From assembly GCA_009733775.1 (NCBI GenBank), contig WOGZ01000263.1, positions 1 to 47,158 of the forward strand: 47,158 nucleotides of DNA, written 5' to 3'. The translations under genes were made by a program, and so were the position numbers. The notes beneath the pieces are model-generated. The model saw only the letters and a program-made list of their open reading frames with translations. It did not search any database and was not told the DNA's origin. Below are positions 13,501 to 26,765 of this stretch, one piece after another; the first letter of the stretch is position 1, and every line of letters begins with the position of its first letter. Source of the stretch: Alectoria sarmentosa. Its lineage: Eukaryota; Ascomycota; Lecanoromycetes; Lecanorales; Parmeliaceae.

Positions 13501-13789
13501 TTTATAATTTTTTTTTTTTAATTTTCATCGAGAAAAAAATTGTTTTATTGAATTAATTCTCAAATTTTATATAACATTTAAAATAATTATTAATATATTT
13601 TTACGATTTATATGCGCAAATAATAAAAGAAAGAAAGTTTATTTTAAAAATCATAAAGTTAAAAATGTTAAAATCTTGAAATTTATATTTTTCGAATTTT
13701 TCTCAAATATTAACGATTTTGATAAGATAAATAATTTTATTTTGAAAATTGTTTTCGCAATAAAATTAATCATTATATAAATTCAGAAC

Positions 13790-14347
13790 GTGTTTAGCAC
13801 AAGGCCGCTTCGTATGAAGTAGAAAAATTAGAGTAACGTACTCTACAGCTTGGCGAACCAGGGTAACCCGCGGCACCCTAGCCGCCACACATAGGATTGG
13901 AAACGTCTGCTGTTGAAGATGAAGGAAGATTCAAAGACTGGCAGAGAGCTTGGCACCTGTAGTGATGTCGACCCCCAATGATGCAGCTCCTCGAAGCTGA
14001 GATTTTCGGGAATCGCAGTACGTCCCAATTTGCAACAATATATTGAACAGTATCTCCGCTCTGGTGTTGGGAAGTGTCTCCACCATCGCTGCAACTGCAA
14101 ACATTGTCTCCTTCTTTGAACCTTTCTGCACATCTCAACCTACTTCCTCAACTATTCCAGCATCAGTACAACCTACTAGCGCACCTTTCGTCACAAAACA
14201 ATCAATGCGACGCCAATTGGGCGGATTCACAGCAAAGGAAATGGATTTGATCTTTATAAAACCATTATGAAGGTCGAGAATCGGGAATTCATTCACGAGC
14301 TCCACATCTGCAGGGCCTTGGATTTGAATAATCTTTTGCAGAAGCAT
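13790..14347 (-). pseudogene. Trans-enoyl reductase / zinc-type alcohol dehydrogenase fragment (broken)
   Basis: The minus-strand frame starting at 14,347 (MLLQKIIQIQGPADVELVNE) resembles the N-terminus of the medium-chain dehydrogenase/reductase family, especially the trans-acting enoyl reductases that partner fungal polyketide synthases. NPPNWRRID, GALVGCTDAGIVEEVG, GDTSQHQSGDTVQYIVANWD, IPENLSFEE, ASLGVDITT and ALCQSLNLP follow in family order, but spread over three frames. So there are at least three frame shifts, plus an in-frame TGA after VEEVG (consistent with CGA to TGA) and a TAG in the GGxGAAG nucleotide-binding loop. The match fades at about 13,790, where AT-rich DNA begins. About half the usual ~350 residues are present and the C-terminal half is lost. 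The gene is dead. Confidence 0.75.
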
Positions 14348-15015
14348 TGCGAACTCACAAGACGTCCACCAATACTTCGCATTTGGGGAATGTTAGCGAT
14401 GAGCTTATCATAGAGAGACGTCTCAGGGAGCAGAAAAGGTATGGCGGAATGGATAAAATGGACTTCTTTGGGTTTTGCAACAACTGACGCAACGAGCAGC
14501 CTACCGGAGCCCCGAGTCGGAGCTGTAATTAGAATTGATCGGGGTTTGCAGCTATGGTACGAGACCCGAGACACTCGAAGCCACAATCATCCAGGTCGGC
14601 TTCAACTCGAACCAACATTGAAACTGTTCAGTCAACAGAGAGAATATACACCACCGCACGATTGGGCTGTCCTCACTAAGGTAGGCCCTCTTCTATGAAC
14701 AACGATGAATAGGGCCGCAGCACTAGTAGCAAGCAGCATTCGGTGGTTGTTGGATTGACATAATTTCTAGCTGCGGTCCGAACTTAGCCGAGCTCAATCG
14801 ATAAGAAATGGTCAGTCAGCTTACGTTCTGCCATGTTGAGTTCACAACCATTTGTGTTTTCAGAAGATACGAATTCCAGGGACCTCAATTTCTCAGTGCG
14901 TTGTTGTAAATCATCTTCCCGCGTCAGACTTTAGCTCTGTGGGGAAGTGGCCGTCTCATTGACTCCGTGAAGGCTTGGTTGAGGGGACAGCCTGACAATT
15001 GCAGGTGTCAAATCT
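14348..15015. other. Intergenic, no gene recognised
   Basis: About 670 bp of ordinary composition between the enoyl reductase fragment and the stop codon of the phosphatase gene. It should hold the 3' untranslated region of the phosphatase and what was upstream of the reductase. Small frames on both strands (minus 14,293-14,586, plus 14,441-14,698) show no family resemblance and no convincing splice partners. Confidence 0.5.
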
Positions 15016-18000
15016 TCACACAAGACGCATGGCTTCTGCAGGCGGAACTCCGAGAACATCTCGGAGGTACTCGACCCTACACACAGTGAGCTTTAACGGC
15101 AGAATTCGAGAACAACGAGAGACCCGGGAAACATACTTGGCTTCTTTCGCAAGTTTTTCTTTGGCCTTCGCAAATCTAATCCCCGACTCCCTCCATGCAT
15201 CCGCCCGCTTCTCCACTGAGATTGTCTTGATGCGCATCTTGAAGAGCCCACTTACTGGGCGATGATCGGAAACCCGTATTTCATGGCGTCGGTAATTCAA
15301 TTGTTTGATCTTTCCGGCACCACGATACAGGATACGGTCGCACCATGCCGGCGCTCGGCGCTTCTCGCTCGTATCATATCGATCAGAACCAACGTCATAT
15401 TTATACGTCGGAGCGAAAGCAATCGGAAATTCTTTGAACGCTCGTATTCGGAATCCTGGATTTCTCCTTCGCGACACGAGTAACTGATCTCTCTCTAGCA
15501 ACCTGGAAAGATTGTTGGAATTGACCGCCTTGACGACAGTGTCACGCCCCATGGTGTCAATTCGGTAGTTCAAATCTCCATTAAGGATACAAATCTCATT
15601 GTCGAGGATCATGGAGCCGTCTCCACCGCCAACCAAGATTTCGCTGTAGGTCGAGGTAGGGATCGGTGGCAGTGCCATTGATTCCAAGATTGCTGTGAGA
15701 TCGTTATTGCGATGGACGGTCTGTGTCTGCCCAGCAGCAAGATGACAGTTCACCAAGCACAGCGAGCTGTCATCGAGGATAAAGCGAAGAAGAAGAGCAC
15801 CCTGCGGCTGGTGCATCAGTCGTTATCCTAAAATTCTACGCTCGCACTAACCTTGTTGCCGTGTAGACCGCCCATCCCACGTTTGATCTCAGCAGCATTA
15901 ATGTTGCGGATTTGATGACGTTGGGAGGCTTTGATGAATACACAACTAAATAGTCCGACCATGCTAGCGGTGTGCAGAAGATGGTACGGTTCATTGGACG
16001 GCATGCTATCCTCAACGCTTCTGACAAGGTAGTCACGCCATGCTCTGTACTGCCGGCTCATGTGCTCCTGCTCAGAGGGACCCTTCTTCCTGTTCGCCTT
16101 GAAAAGAGTCTCTGGAAGCTGTTAGATCGAGCTGCGACTCGGCAAGGACAAAACGAACTTGCAGTGAGCTTTTTGTCCTCCAGATCTACGAGCTCCTGGA
16201 AGCCAAATACCAACAAGTCAGGTGGCTCACCCGCTTGAAGGACGTCCTGGAAGAAGTGGGGCTCGTTCTCCTCGTAGCGGAAGTGCGCCGGTGTTGAAGC
16301 CCCAGCATTCCAAGTCACTACAAGCGCCGTTATCTCCCGAAATGAACAATACTCAATGTCGCGGTCTTGCATGTCGTTTTCTGCAATCAGATCAGCATAC
16401 GAAGCTGCTCCGCAAGTTGTAGCTCATTGCCTACCAAGCCAGTCGTCTTCCAAAGTCCCGTCCCAGAATCTTACGGCATTGTCTGCGCCAAGAGAAGTGA
16501 CCCTGAGGACACCATCCTTCCAGAGACTACTCCGGTCAACCAATATACTAAGGATCGGGCCACCATGAGCTAGCCAATCTTTTCTCGTAGTCCAAGGTCG
16601 TGTTCTGGTGTCATAAACACAAAGCAGGCCTGTATTGTAGCCAGCCCAAAGATGAAAACCAGCGCCAGCTAAGGAACTGATCTTGTAGACACTGACATTA
16701 ATGACACCCAAGCAAGTAAAGTCGGTGGTCGAGTACATTGTGACTTTCCCGTCGGCGTGACCGAAATACACGCGGTCGAGTTGGCCGCTAATGACTGCGC
16801 CTGAACTGACAGTCCCAGCACTGGGTTGAGTGAGAGGGTCCTGAGTTATTGAAAAGGCTGCGCTTTCGTTGGCATTGGGCCGGAAGATCCTGATATCTTT
16901 CCCTGTAGCCATCCACAAAGTGTCCTGTACGATTATAGAGAAAGTATGACCCTTGGGTACTCTGTGAGAGACAGGGCTGCGCTGGAGACTAGGCAAGCCT
17001 GTTTCGTCCCCCAGCCAAACACAAAGCTTTCCACCGTCATCTAAAGTCCACATGGAGCTTTGGTGGCGATGAACTTTTACGATCTCCCGCCTGTCGTGTG
17101 CCCCAGACTTCGTATAAACAATACTATGTGTTGCAATATCTATCTCTTGTATGTCTCCACAATTGGTTCCGAGCCAGAGACGGAATCCCTCTTCACGCGC
17201 ATTCACTCCTGGTTTGAAAGCCAGGGCTGTCACTCGTATCTCCTTCTCCCCCGGACCAAGACTTAGGACTAGTTCTCCAGTGGTCGATTTCCAAATCCTC
17301 GTAAGATGTCCTGTTGTGCATACATACTGACCGCAGGTAACAATTAGTCTGGTATCATATGTCGTGTCGATTTCTCGTATGCTTCCTTTTAGGTAAGGAT
17401 GACGTCTATTGGAATTTGCTGCTTCTGGATACTCCGACGCTGGCAAGGCATGATTGGCCGTTTCTGACTCTTGACGTTCTGGGAGATCAATTACGGGGTG
17501 CGATGTCCCTTCTTTGTCATGGTCAGCTGCGCGTGGAGGACGTGATATTTCCGCATGCGCTTTGTTAGAACTCTCTAATGTCGAGGCTCGCTTTGGCGGA
17601 GGCAAGAAATCTGGTGGCGAAGTGAGTGTGCGTTGTAATCGTGTTGTGCTATTACGAGGTGCGGATTTCAAAGCAAATGGTGTCGTTGAATTGGCTTGTT
17701 TACCGTTTGGGCCATTGAGTTCTTGCAGAGAGCTTCGCTGGCCTTGCACCCTGCGAGGCGGAAGTCCCGGTGGATCCTCCGCCACAAATTTGTGTGAAAT
17801 GGTGTCTTGAGTAAATCCAAGTCTTCGAGCATCGGGGCCTTGTAACTTCTGAGGTACCACCCGATCGCTAGGATGTTGCGTTTCGTGTAAAGAGTGGAAG
17901 GCAGACTCAGGAGCAGCCTGTCTTTCCATTGTGCCTCTTAGTTCAATCCGCGATACTCTATGCCGGTCGAGCTTGTCAAACTCTGGTCCTATACTGTCGT

Positions 18001-18826
18001 CGCTGCTTGGTGGTGTGCTGAATGGGGATATCCTTTTGTCAGCCGCTGGAACGAGCGGTCCAAGACTGACCTTCCCGGCCACTAATGCTGGTTTCGTGGG
18101 TATTTTAGGTTTATCTGCACGATTCACAGGTGGTGGAAGACATCTCGTTCTATCTTCAGTTTGGCCGTCGTCAATGCTTTTGAGAGCGTGTTGGAGGTCC
18201 ATATCGTCGTTTTCACCCTCTGCCACCGAAAGCCGGGGGGAAGATGCCATCGTGGGAGGTTGAACTCTCTTGGGAGGGACTGGAGCCATTCGCGACGACT
18301 GCAAAGTTATGCTGAGATTTTTCAATGGCTTTGCAATTGCCGTTTGCAAGCATGGCTGCACGCTCGCTGGTCGGGGTCCCTTTGGAGAGGAAGTCGGAGG
18401 ATCCACTATGACGAGTGGAGGAGAGCAGGGCGCACAGAGCGAGGTCGTTGAGACTGGGCGCTGCAGTGCCCTAGAACTATGCTGTCGAGGACGTGGGACT
18501 GGCGGACCTGCAAGTCCAAGACCTTGCTGCACGAAGCCAGTCCCAGAGCTTGACGAAGGCGAGGATATGCGGGTTATGTCCAGTGAAGCTCGGGTACTTT
18601 TTTGAGCTTCATCTTGCGCGTGTCCAGGTATAGCTAGAGGCTTCGAAGGAAAGAGGGTCGAAGGTGTCGTCAGTACCGAGCTATTGCCTGATTTATTTTC
18701 AAATAGCGATCTTAAGGACGAGACGGGTTTCTGCGAAAATCGCATTCAGCAGAACTCTCTTCGATATGCTAGAGCATTACTAACAATGGAAGCCTCGTCC
18801 GTGCCATCCTTTGTTGGGTCCACCAT
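15016..18826 (-). CDS. WD40-domain inositol-polyphosphate 5-phosphatase, 6 exons, 1181 aa
   Basis: Exons: 18826-18785, 18730-16435, 16380-16159, 16111-15852, 15801-15137, 15076-15016. Introns are 47-60 nt with GT-AG ends. The 3,546 nt of exons give exactly 1181 codons plus stop. Residues 1-~460 are Pro/Ser-rich and likely disordered. About 460-780 form a WD40-like propeller (RIWKSTTGELVL, LWAGYNTG, AVRFWDG). About 795-1125 are the IPPc phosphatase with every signature: TWNAG (802-806), GFQE with Glu842, NCHLAAG (958-964), NGDLNYR (1014-1020), RAPAWCDRI (1089-1097) and SDHRP (1118-1122). The family removes the 5-phosphate from inositol lipids or polyphosphates, acting on cytosolic membrane faces. 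The domain pairing resembles plant 5PTase12-14 and fungal homologues of similar length. The start at 18826 has a CACCATGG context, and exon 1 splices in phase to the KPVSSLRSLFEN motif; an ATG at 18745 would lie inside intron 1. Substrate is not deducible. Confidence 0.93.
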
Positions 18827-19557
18827 GGTGTAGATACTTGCTAACGCATCGATTGGGAATCTGGCTGCTATGCGGAGGCAAGACAAGCTGCTGGTCTCCC
18901 GCTGAAACAGCTGCAGGAGTTTGAATGCGTATTGAGATAGTCGCGACAAGACCGGTCAATAAGAGATGTATTGATAGGCGCATTCACACAAGCATATGTC
19001 ATCATTGTCACACTTCAAGCAGAGAATACGGAGTCAGACATGAGACACAGGCGAAGGAGGCACCGAAAGGACGAGCAGACATGTCAGCAGTCTTTCCGTA
19101 CAGAGCACGTTATGGTCATTGAAAGCGCACACAAGTAAAACTTGCTTTAGATTGCTGGTAAAGTCAAGGAAACATGGAAGTTCAGCGAGGCCAAGTGTCA
19201 GGTTCTATTGCTGGAAAGAAGCAGTGTGGTGTCGGGGTCCGGATAACAATAAATGTCTATGCATACCTAAGGCTTGGAATAAAGCAATGCCAAGTGAAGA
19301 TCTTTAGTCTCTCTCGGCTGAGAAGCGGGATGCCGCCGCGCGGGAGGACGAAACTGTAAAAACATCCCCCGCAGCGCGATTCGTGGGTCAGCGCGCCGTC
19401 AGAGTACTGCACAAGTAAGTAGAGAAAGAGGATCCGTCAATATGTATTGAATGATTTCCTGTTTGAGTGGTAGGCTTGTAAAGCATCTTACCAGTGCTAT
19501 ACGCATAACTCATCCTCGTTGGTTAGAGTCAGCCACTGGGAAGTCTGAAACAGCATC
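18827..19557. promoter_or_regulatory. Shared upstream region of the divergent phosphatase and CHY genes
   Basis: 731 bp separate the two start codons, which face away from each other, so this segment must carry both 5' leaders and promoters. I see no gene in it. Small frames on both strands (for example minus 18,780-18,983) have no family resemblance. No clear TATA box or known operator could be named. Confidence 0.5.
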
Positions 19558-20150
19558 ATGTGGTCAGTATACTCACACCACGTTACGGCTCAAGTACCAT
19601 GGTGTAATTTATCTGCAGCAAGCACATCCTCAACGCTCAAGTCTCCATAAGGTCCCCATGCTGTCAGCGGCCACTCTGGAAGTTCGCCCAGAAAATAAAA
19701 AAACCTTCTGATATTCTGACCAGGTCGCAAATGGTTCGATTGCGCAGAATGCCATCAAGAACAAGAAGACCATCAGTTGCTACAGAAATTCGACATGGTA
19801 TTTACAACGCAAGCCTACCACGCTCCTACGTTCTCTAACCACTGAGCATAGACCTTTGCTTGTAAAAAATGCAAAAAGTGCTTTCGAAAAGATACCCAAG
19901 AATTTGAAGACAGGTGGGCCGTTGAAAAGCAAGTCTATTTCCTCCTTGGCTAAACCATACGGGCAGTGACGAGTATTGCCCCCATTGCGACAACCACTTC
20001 GTTCTCGATGCCAAAACACCAACGCCAGCGCTCAAATTTGAATGTGAGGATACTCGCGTAGACGCTCGCATGCTTAAGGACGATCGAATACAAGGCGAGC
20101 AACACCGATCGATTTTCGATGTCAAAGATGCACCGGATAGACTTGGATGA
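19558..20150 (+). CDS. CHY-type zinc-finger protein, 5 exons, 122 aa
   Basis: Exons: 19558-19562, 19619-19662, 19724-19797, 19852-19913, 19967-20150. Introns of 53-61 nt all have GT-AG ends, and the total is exactly 122 codons plus TGA. No long single-frame ORF shows the gene; it appears only after splicing. The protein begins MCKHILNAQVSIRSPCC and carries a full zinc-ligand set: C2, H4, C16, C17, C23, C26, H27 and H33 (the CHY finger), then C45, C48 and C51, and the ribbon C66-P-H-C69 with H72. A charged tail ends in APDRLG. CHY fingers occur in RCHY1 ubiquitin ligases and in yeast Hot13, a small protein helping mitochondrial intermembrane-space Tim import. Size and layout (finger plus C-terminal CxxC pairs) are Hot13-like, but the role here is inference. 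The first exon encodes only ATGTG; an in-frame TGA 12 bases upstream supports this start. It converges on the proteasome gene. Confidence 0.88.
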
Positions 20151-20290
20151 AGTCTTGGATTACACGGAACACTAAGCTGGTTTGGGCTAAATTAGCAGCA
20201 TACGGCGGTGACCTCAGAGACTGGCTAAGATTGGAGTATCTAACGGTTTTTGAACATAAAATTATTTGGGATGGAATGAAATTGAGGCAG
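20151..20290. other. 140-bp gap between convergent genes
   Basis: The stop codons of the CHY gene (+) and the proteasome gene (-) face each other across this gap. Both 3' untranslated regions must lie here or overlap the neighbouring gene in antisense. The + frame through it is only the readthrough of the CHY stop. Confidence 0.6.
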
Positions 20291-21309
20291 TCAGCTACCC
20301 CCATCGCTTCTTGTGAGGATCGCCGCAGTGCCAGTACCTGGCGTGCGTCCTGTCTTCTTCTTCGCTGCCTCTTCTTGCTTCTCTGCTTCTATGCTCTTCA
20401 CGTATGATTCGATGTCTTCTACAGGTAGCATCTCGATTGTCTTTCCGGGAGCCATGATGGCGATCTCGATGTTCTTTGCCCCCGTTTGAACAACCTCTAA
20501 TAATGATTTGACGGTCAGCTTGACGGTTTCTTCTCGCTCCATGTCACCTTTGTGGTTTCGCTCGAGGAATTCGCGGACTGTCTTGCTGGACCTGCCTATC
20601 GCATTGGCTTTCCTACGCCACGTCAGTCTTTATGCAGAATTCAAAAGAAGCATTAGGAGAGGGACCTACCACGCGGAGTAGATGCCTGAAGGTTCGGTTT
20701 GATAGAGTCGCGGTGTATTGTCTCCCTTATCAAAACCAACAATCAGAGTACTGATTCCAAACGGCCTAACACCTCCGCTCTGTGTGTATCGCTGTTGTAC
20801 GCCAGCGACGTATTTCGTAATGTACTCGATTGTCACCGGATCCTCGACAGTCAGACGATGCGACTGAGCTTCTAACCGAGCTTTGTCAACCAGTATGCGA
20901 GCATCAGCGTTCAGGCCTGCGAAAGCGAGGCAGACGTGCGTGTCCACAAGGCCGATCTTCGAAGGCGTGATGCGGGTATCTTGTAGCTTCATCGCGGATC
21001 GTTTTTCGCAGCCCAGCACCACAATATCCTTCCCTTTGACGCCAACGGCACAAGTCCCTAATGACTCATAAACACGGAATCACCCTGACTTGATGCAATC
21101 CCCGGCTTACCTCGTTTGACAGCCTCCAGCGCATATTCGACTTGGAACACATGACCATCCGGGCTAACAGAGAAGCTATGAGTTCTGTACTCGACCCTTG
21201 TTAAATGATCGGAACTTACCTGAAGACTTGGGTAACGTCAGCTTGCTCGTCAGTAGCTTAATCATAAAGAATGCTTACCTGACAATGCTCTGTCGTACCC
21301 CGAAGCCAT
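20291..21309 (-). CDS. PRE6: 20S proteasome subunit alpha-4 (Pre6/PSMA7), 5 exons, 266 aa
   Basis: Exons: 21309-21279, 21226-21220 (7 nt), 21163-21111, 21057-20670, 20612-20291. Introns are 52-57 nt; the sum is 801 nt, 266 codons plus stop. The product is an outer-ring alpha subunit of the 20S proteasome, structural rather than catalytic, helping gate the chamber. Evidence: MASGYDRALS, the alpha signature FSPDGHVFQVEYALEA (12-27), then KLQDTRITPSK, AGLNADAR, EAQSHRLT, QRYTQSGGVRPFG, YQTEPSGIYSAW, LTVKSLLEVVQTGAKNIE and a Lys-rich tail, all typical of alpha-4. The yeast protein is 254 residues; this one is slightly longer at the C-terminus. The 7-nt exon TCTTCAG supplies Val-Phe and part of Ser; skipping it breaks the frame and the invariant FSPDG. 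The start has A at -3 and G at +4. Confidence 0.95.
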
Positions 21310-21565
21310 TATGTGATGAGGATGTGTGTCTCTGTTGAAGAAATGAGAATCCGACGAAAGATTTACGGAGGTGTAGAACTAAATCAGTGGAAATTCTACA
21401 ACAATAGAGTAAGAGGTAAAAGCACGGCGCGTCCTTCTGAACAGAGGCCGACGATTTTAGCGGGTCGGGCTGTTGCCGTCTGGTGCCGTAGCTTGGCACA
21501 TTAATTTCTCCGCATAGATGATATTACAGTTGACGCTCACTATTCAATAACCGCCGAGGTTAATA
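21310..21565 (-). promoter_or_regulatory. Upstream region of the proteasome gene and right edge of the island
   Basis: About 255 bp between the alpha-4 start codon and the AT-rich block must hold its promoter and leader. Composition drops abruptly at about 21,565-21,610. I did not find the yeast-type proteasome element GGTGGCAAA. Short frames on both strands here are chance. Confidence 0.5.
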
Positions 21566-23900
21566 TAACAAAAAAACTTCGAAAAACCACGAATTTCAAA
21601 CACGCAACTTTTTTCAATTTATTTATTATTCAATTATATTAAAATTAAATATATTTTAAATTACTATTTTATTTAAATTTAATAAATACGAATTAAAATA
21701 AATTTTAAAAAAGTAGAAATAAATTATTAAATATATAAAAAAAACATACATTTTAAAAATTTCGATATTTCACTCTTTCGCATTTTATTACTTTTATAAT
21801 ATTAATTAATAAAAATAAAAAATCGCGCGTTTATTAATTTTTTTTTTAAAGATATAATTTTTATTTCTTATATCGTATTTAATTTAATATAAATTATTAT
21901 TATATAAAATATATTTTATAATAATATTAATTTATATACGATTATTTAAAATATTTTGAAATTTATTTAAATTTTGATCGATATATCGAAATTTAAAATA
22001 TTTATTATTATTATAATTTATATAAAAATCTTTTATTTTTTTAATATTTATAATTATTGAAAAATTAATAATATTATTTTTATAACTTTTATTTTTATTA
22101 AAAAAATAACTTAAAATCGATATTATTTTTTTAAAAACTTTATTTATTATTTAAATTTTAGCGAAGAGAATTTTGTAATTATTAAAGAGAATAAATGAAA
22201 ACAATTTATATAATATAAAAAGCTTTAATTATTTACGAACGAAATTCGAAAGAATTAAAGAATTTTGCGTACTTTTAAATTTTATATAATAATTAATAAA
22301 TGTATAAAAGAAAAAATAAAGCGAATTTATTATTTTATTATAATGTTAAATAAATTAATTGTAAAAGAATATAAGATTTTTATAATCGATAATAAAGATT
22401 TTTTTTATAATTATTCGTAATATTTTTTTATATAAGTTTTAAATAATAATTTGAAAGTTAAAAAATTAAAATATATATTAATTATAATAAATAAGTTAAT
22501 TATTAATATATTATCTTTTAACATTATTTTCTTTATAAACAATTTTTTTAATAATTTAAAATTAATTATAATTTTAAAAATTAAAGAAATTGCGATATGT
22601 GAAATTATAAAGTTAATTCGAAAAAATCTTTTAAACTTGCTCATAAAAAGAAAATAATAATTTTTTAAAAATATTTCGTATAAAGTTTTTGCGATTTTAA
22701 TATAAAATAATGATTTTATAATAATTTAATAATTTAACAATCTTATTTTAACACTAATTATTATATATAATATTCGAAAAATTAATAATTTTATTTTTAA
22801 AAAGATAAAACGTTTTAATAAAATTATTATAAACGATTAAATTATTTTATTTACTTTCAAAGAAAATAAATACGATATTTTTAAAAATAAATAAAGATTT
22901 TCAAGTTTTTTACTATTATAATAAAAATATAAAAAAAATTAATCGATGTTATTATAAAATCGATAAATAATATTTACGAATTCTTTTAGAAATTGCGAGT
23001 GTATTAAAAGTTATATCGTCGTTAATAAAATTATCGTCGTTAAAATATATAAACATTTATAAATCGAGTTTTATTCTCTTTTCAAGCTTAAATCATTAAA
23101 AAGATATAATAAATAATTATTTCAACGATTTATTATTTATTATCTTTTATTTATTTTAAAGTATACGATTATAAAAAAGAATTTTACTTTATCTTTATCG
23201 CTTCGTTAAAATAACACGATTTGATTTTCGAAAATCAAAAATGAATAAACATAAAATCGTTTTCGATATATTTAAAAACAAGATATTATTTATATTTAAA
23301 CGATATAAATATAATAATAATAAGATATTAATATTTAAAATTTATCGTTTTTATTAATAATATCATTTATTATCATTTTACGATCTTTTTAATTTGTTAT
23401 TAAAAATGAATTAAATGAAAATAATTTTAATATAAATTATTTCAAAGATATCTCAAATAAAAAAAGATAAATATTAATATTTAAAACATTTGAAAAAAAA
23501 TGATTAAAGAATTTAATTTTATCGATATTATTGAAATTAATATATCGACTTATTATTATTTAATTCGAAATAAAATCAATAAACTCTTTTCTTTGATAAT
23601 AAATAATATTTATAATATTTTTAATAACTTTTTTAAGATTATATTATAATTATAATAAAACAATCGTATATTAATTAATAAATCATATTTATGCGATTTC
23701 GAAATTAAATATAAAAACGTTATAAATTTTACACATTAAAGAATATTTAAGTTAATAATGTTGAAATTCTCACTTTTTAAAAAATCCTTAACAATTTTTT
23801 TATAAATTATCATAATTACGTAAATGTTTTTAATAAATCATAAATAAATATATTATTTTCACATCGTTTTTATAATTACAAATGAGAACTCGTTAAAAAA
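21566..23900. other. RIP-degraded DNA upstream of the chromovirus pol
   Basis: Very AT-rich, no intact gene. By position it should contain the 5' LTR, gag and protease of the + strand gypsy element whose reverse transcriptase starts near 23.9 kb. I could not identify an LTR shared with 26.8-27.6 kb, nor a gag or protease motif. Overlapping hydrophobic frames at 22,411-22,657 on both strands are composition artefacts. Confidence 0.4.
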
Positions 23901-23919
23901 GTAAATAAAAATATATTAT

Positions 23920-26765
23920 TTAAAACTCGAATATATTTAATATCAAATCACAAACTCGAACAAATCAAAAAATATTTAAACGAAATTAAAAAAAAAAAAA
24001 TCGTATTTAATTATGCTTTATTCGTTTCATTTATTAAAAAACTAAATAAAAATTTACGTTTTTATATAAATTATCGAAAATTAAACGCTATTATTAAAAG
24101 AAATCGATATTTTATTTCATTAACAAATAAGATTTTAATAAAATTATAAAATTATAAATATTTATACAATTTAAATTATCGTTCTTTTTAATAAATTTCG
24201 AATGCATTTAAATAACGAGAACTTTATCACATTTGTTATATTTTTTAAAATATATAAATATCGAATACTTTCATTTAAATTAATAAATAACTTTATTATT
24301 TATTAATAATATATAAACGACATATTTTTCGAATATTTAAATAACTTTTATTAAACATATTTGAAAAGAATTTTATTAATAATAAAATTAAAAAAAAAAC
24401 ACGTTTAATATATTCGATTAATTCTTTAAAAGTTATAAAAAATCGATTTATAAATAAACATTTTCAAATGTAAATTTCATATTTAAAAAATTAAAAAATT
24501 AAATTTATTAATATTTATTAATGAATTATAAATGAACTCAATTAAGATATAAATCGTCCACGATTAAATAAAATTTACAAATTTAAAAAATATATATAAA
24601 TCTTTATCGACTTTTGTAATTTTTATAAAAAGTTTATAAAAGATTTTTTAAAAATAATTAAATCGATAATTCGCTTAATAAGATAAAATGTTATTTTTGA
24701 ATAATTATTCGTTTATCTAAAAGTTTTTATTTAATTAAAAATTAACGTTATATAAAATTTTATTTTGCGACATTTCGATAAATTTAAAAAAGTTATTTTA
24801 AAAACGAATTTATTAAATTATATTAACGAAGAAATTTCATCACAATATGATGATAAAAAAATATTATATTTAATAATCTTTTATAACAAAAACCTAATTT
24901 CGACCGAATGCAATTATCAAATCTACGATAAAAAATTATTTATTATTATTTGATATTTAAAACATTAACGATTTAAATTAAAATATATCGATATTTTAAT
25001 TAAAATATTCACGAATTATAAAGATTTTATATATTTTATTAAAAAATGTATCTTAAATCGATATTAAATTAAATATTTCGATATATTATTTAAATATAAT
25101 ATTAAAATTATTTATCGTTCGAAATTACGAAATCACAAAATTAATATTTATATTCGAATAATTAAAAGTAAATTTATCGACTTTATAAATAAATGATTTA
25201 AATAATAGTAATAAATCATATTTATATCGAATCGATTGAATCTCGATAATATTAAATTCGAAATTAATGTTATCGATAATTTTCTTTATTATAAAATGTT
25301 TAAAATAAATAAAATCGATAATAAATATAACGAAATACGTAAAACAATTATTAATAATAATAATAAAATTGAAAATAATTACATTCAATAAATGTTTTAT
25401 TACGAATAATGTTTTTTATTACAAAAATCGCTTATAAATATTTAAATTTATATACACGATTATTATTTAAAAAATATACGATTAATTTATATATAATTAT
25501 TTCGAAATCGTTTATATATATAAATTATTTAAATAAAAATATTATTAAAAAGATATAAAAATAATAATTAATATATATATTAATAATTATTACATTTATA
25601 AAAAAATTAAAACTTTTAAATATCGTAAATATAATTTATTATAATTATTTTCAATTTTATAAAAACGTTAATAAAACATTTTTATAAACTTTATCGTCGA
25701 TTTATTATTATTAAAAGATTATAACGTTATATAAATCGTAATAAATCGTTTAATTAAAAAGCGTTATTACGTATTATATACGACGAAAAATAATAACACA
25801 TTTATTAAAAACATTATTAAAATATTTATTAAGAAAAAATTTTATATATACGAATTATTAACATTAATAATATTCGATTGAAATTCACAATTTATTATTA
25901 TAATATAAAAATCTTTTTGCAAAAAACTCGATATTTAAATTAAATTATTTACGATCTTTTATTTTAAAATAAATAAATAAACGAAACGAAATAATTAAAA
26001 CTTAAAACGTTATTTGCGTATTTATTGCAATCATATACAAAACGATTAAGTCAAATAAATATTTATAATCGAATTTGTGAACAATAATAATGTTTTAATC
26101 TTTATTAATGTGTCGCCTTTTTATATAAATAAAGATTTTCATTTTTATATAAACTTTAATTTTAATATTATTAATTACGTTATTATTTAAAAATGTTTTA
26201 ATTTTATAAAAATAGAAAATATTATTAATTATATATAAGACGTTTTCGTTTATATATGCGATAATTTGAATAAAGCATAATTTGCGATAATCGAATAAAT
26301 TAATCGTTATAAAAAAGATATAACGTTTAAAAAAGACGATCTCGTTTTTTTTAATAACAAAAACATCGTTATTAATAAATTATTTAAAAAATTAAACGAT
26401 AAAATGTTCGATTCATTTAAAATTATATTCATTATCGATTCTTTTTATAAATTGAAATTATTTAAAATTATAAAAATTTATAACGTTTTTTATTTTAAAT
26501 TTTTAAATTTTATTGTTATTAATTTATTATTTAATTAAAAAAACTTTTTTTTTAAAATTATTATCGTTAAAAATAAAAATAAATAAATAATTAAAAATAT
26601 ATTAAATTTAAAAAAATTATAAAATCGTTTTAAATATAAAATTAAATAAAAAAACGTTAATAAAGATTTTAATTAATATAATATTAATAAAAAGTAATTC
26701 GATAATGCAAAAAACGTAATAAAAGACTTTTATAAAAAATATTCGAATAAGTCACGATAACAAAA
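23920..26765 (+). pseudogene. Ty3/gypsy chromovirus pol remnant (RT, RNase H, integrase C-terminus, chromodomain)
   Basis: The + strand, read through stops and frame shifts, follows gypsy pol order. RT N-terminus is near 23,925-24,010, then LRFYINYRKLNAI at 24,054. RNase H is at 24,765-24,953, with the open stretch MRHFDKFKKVILKTN and SQYDDKK...ECNYQIYDKK. The integrase C-terminal segment DLVFFNNKNIV is near 26,335, followed by KKLNDKMFDSFKI. A chromodomain remnant lies at about 26,620-26,760, ending NVIKDFYKKYSNKSR. The C-terminal chromodomain marks the chromovirus branch, in which this module is thought to steer integration toward methylated-histone chromatin. The integrase core between 25.1 and 26.2 kb is too degraded to place. 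The gene cannot make a protein. Confidence 0.87.
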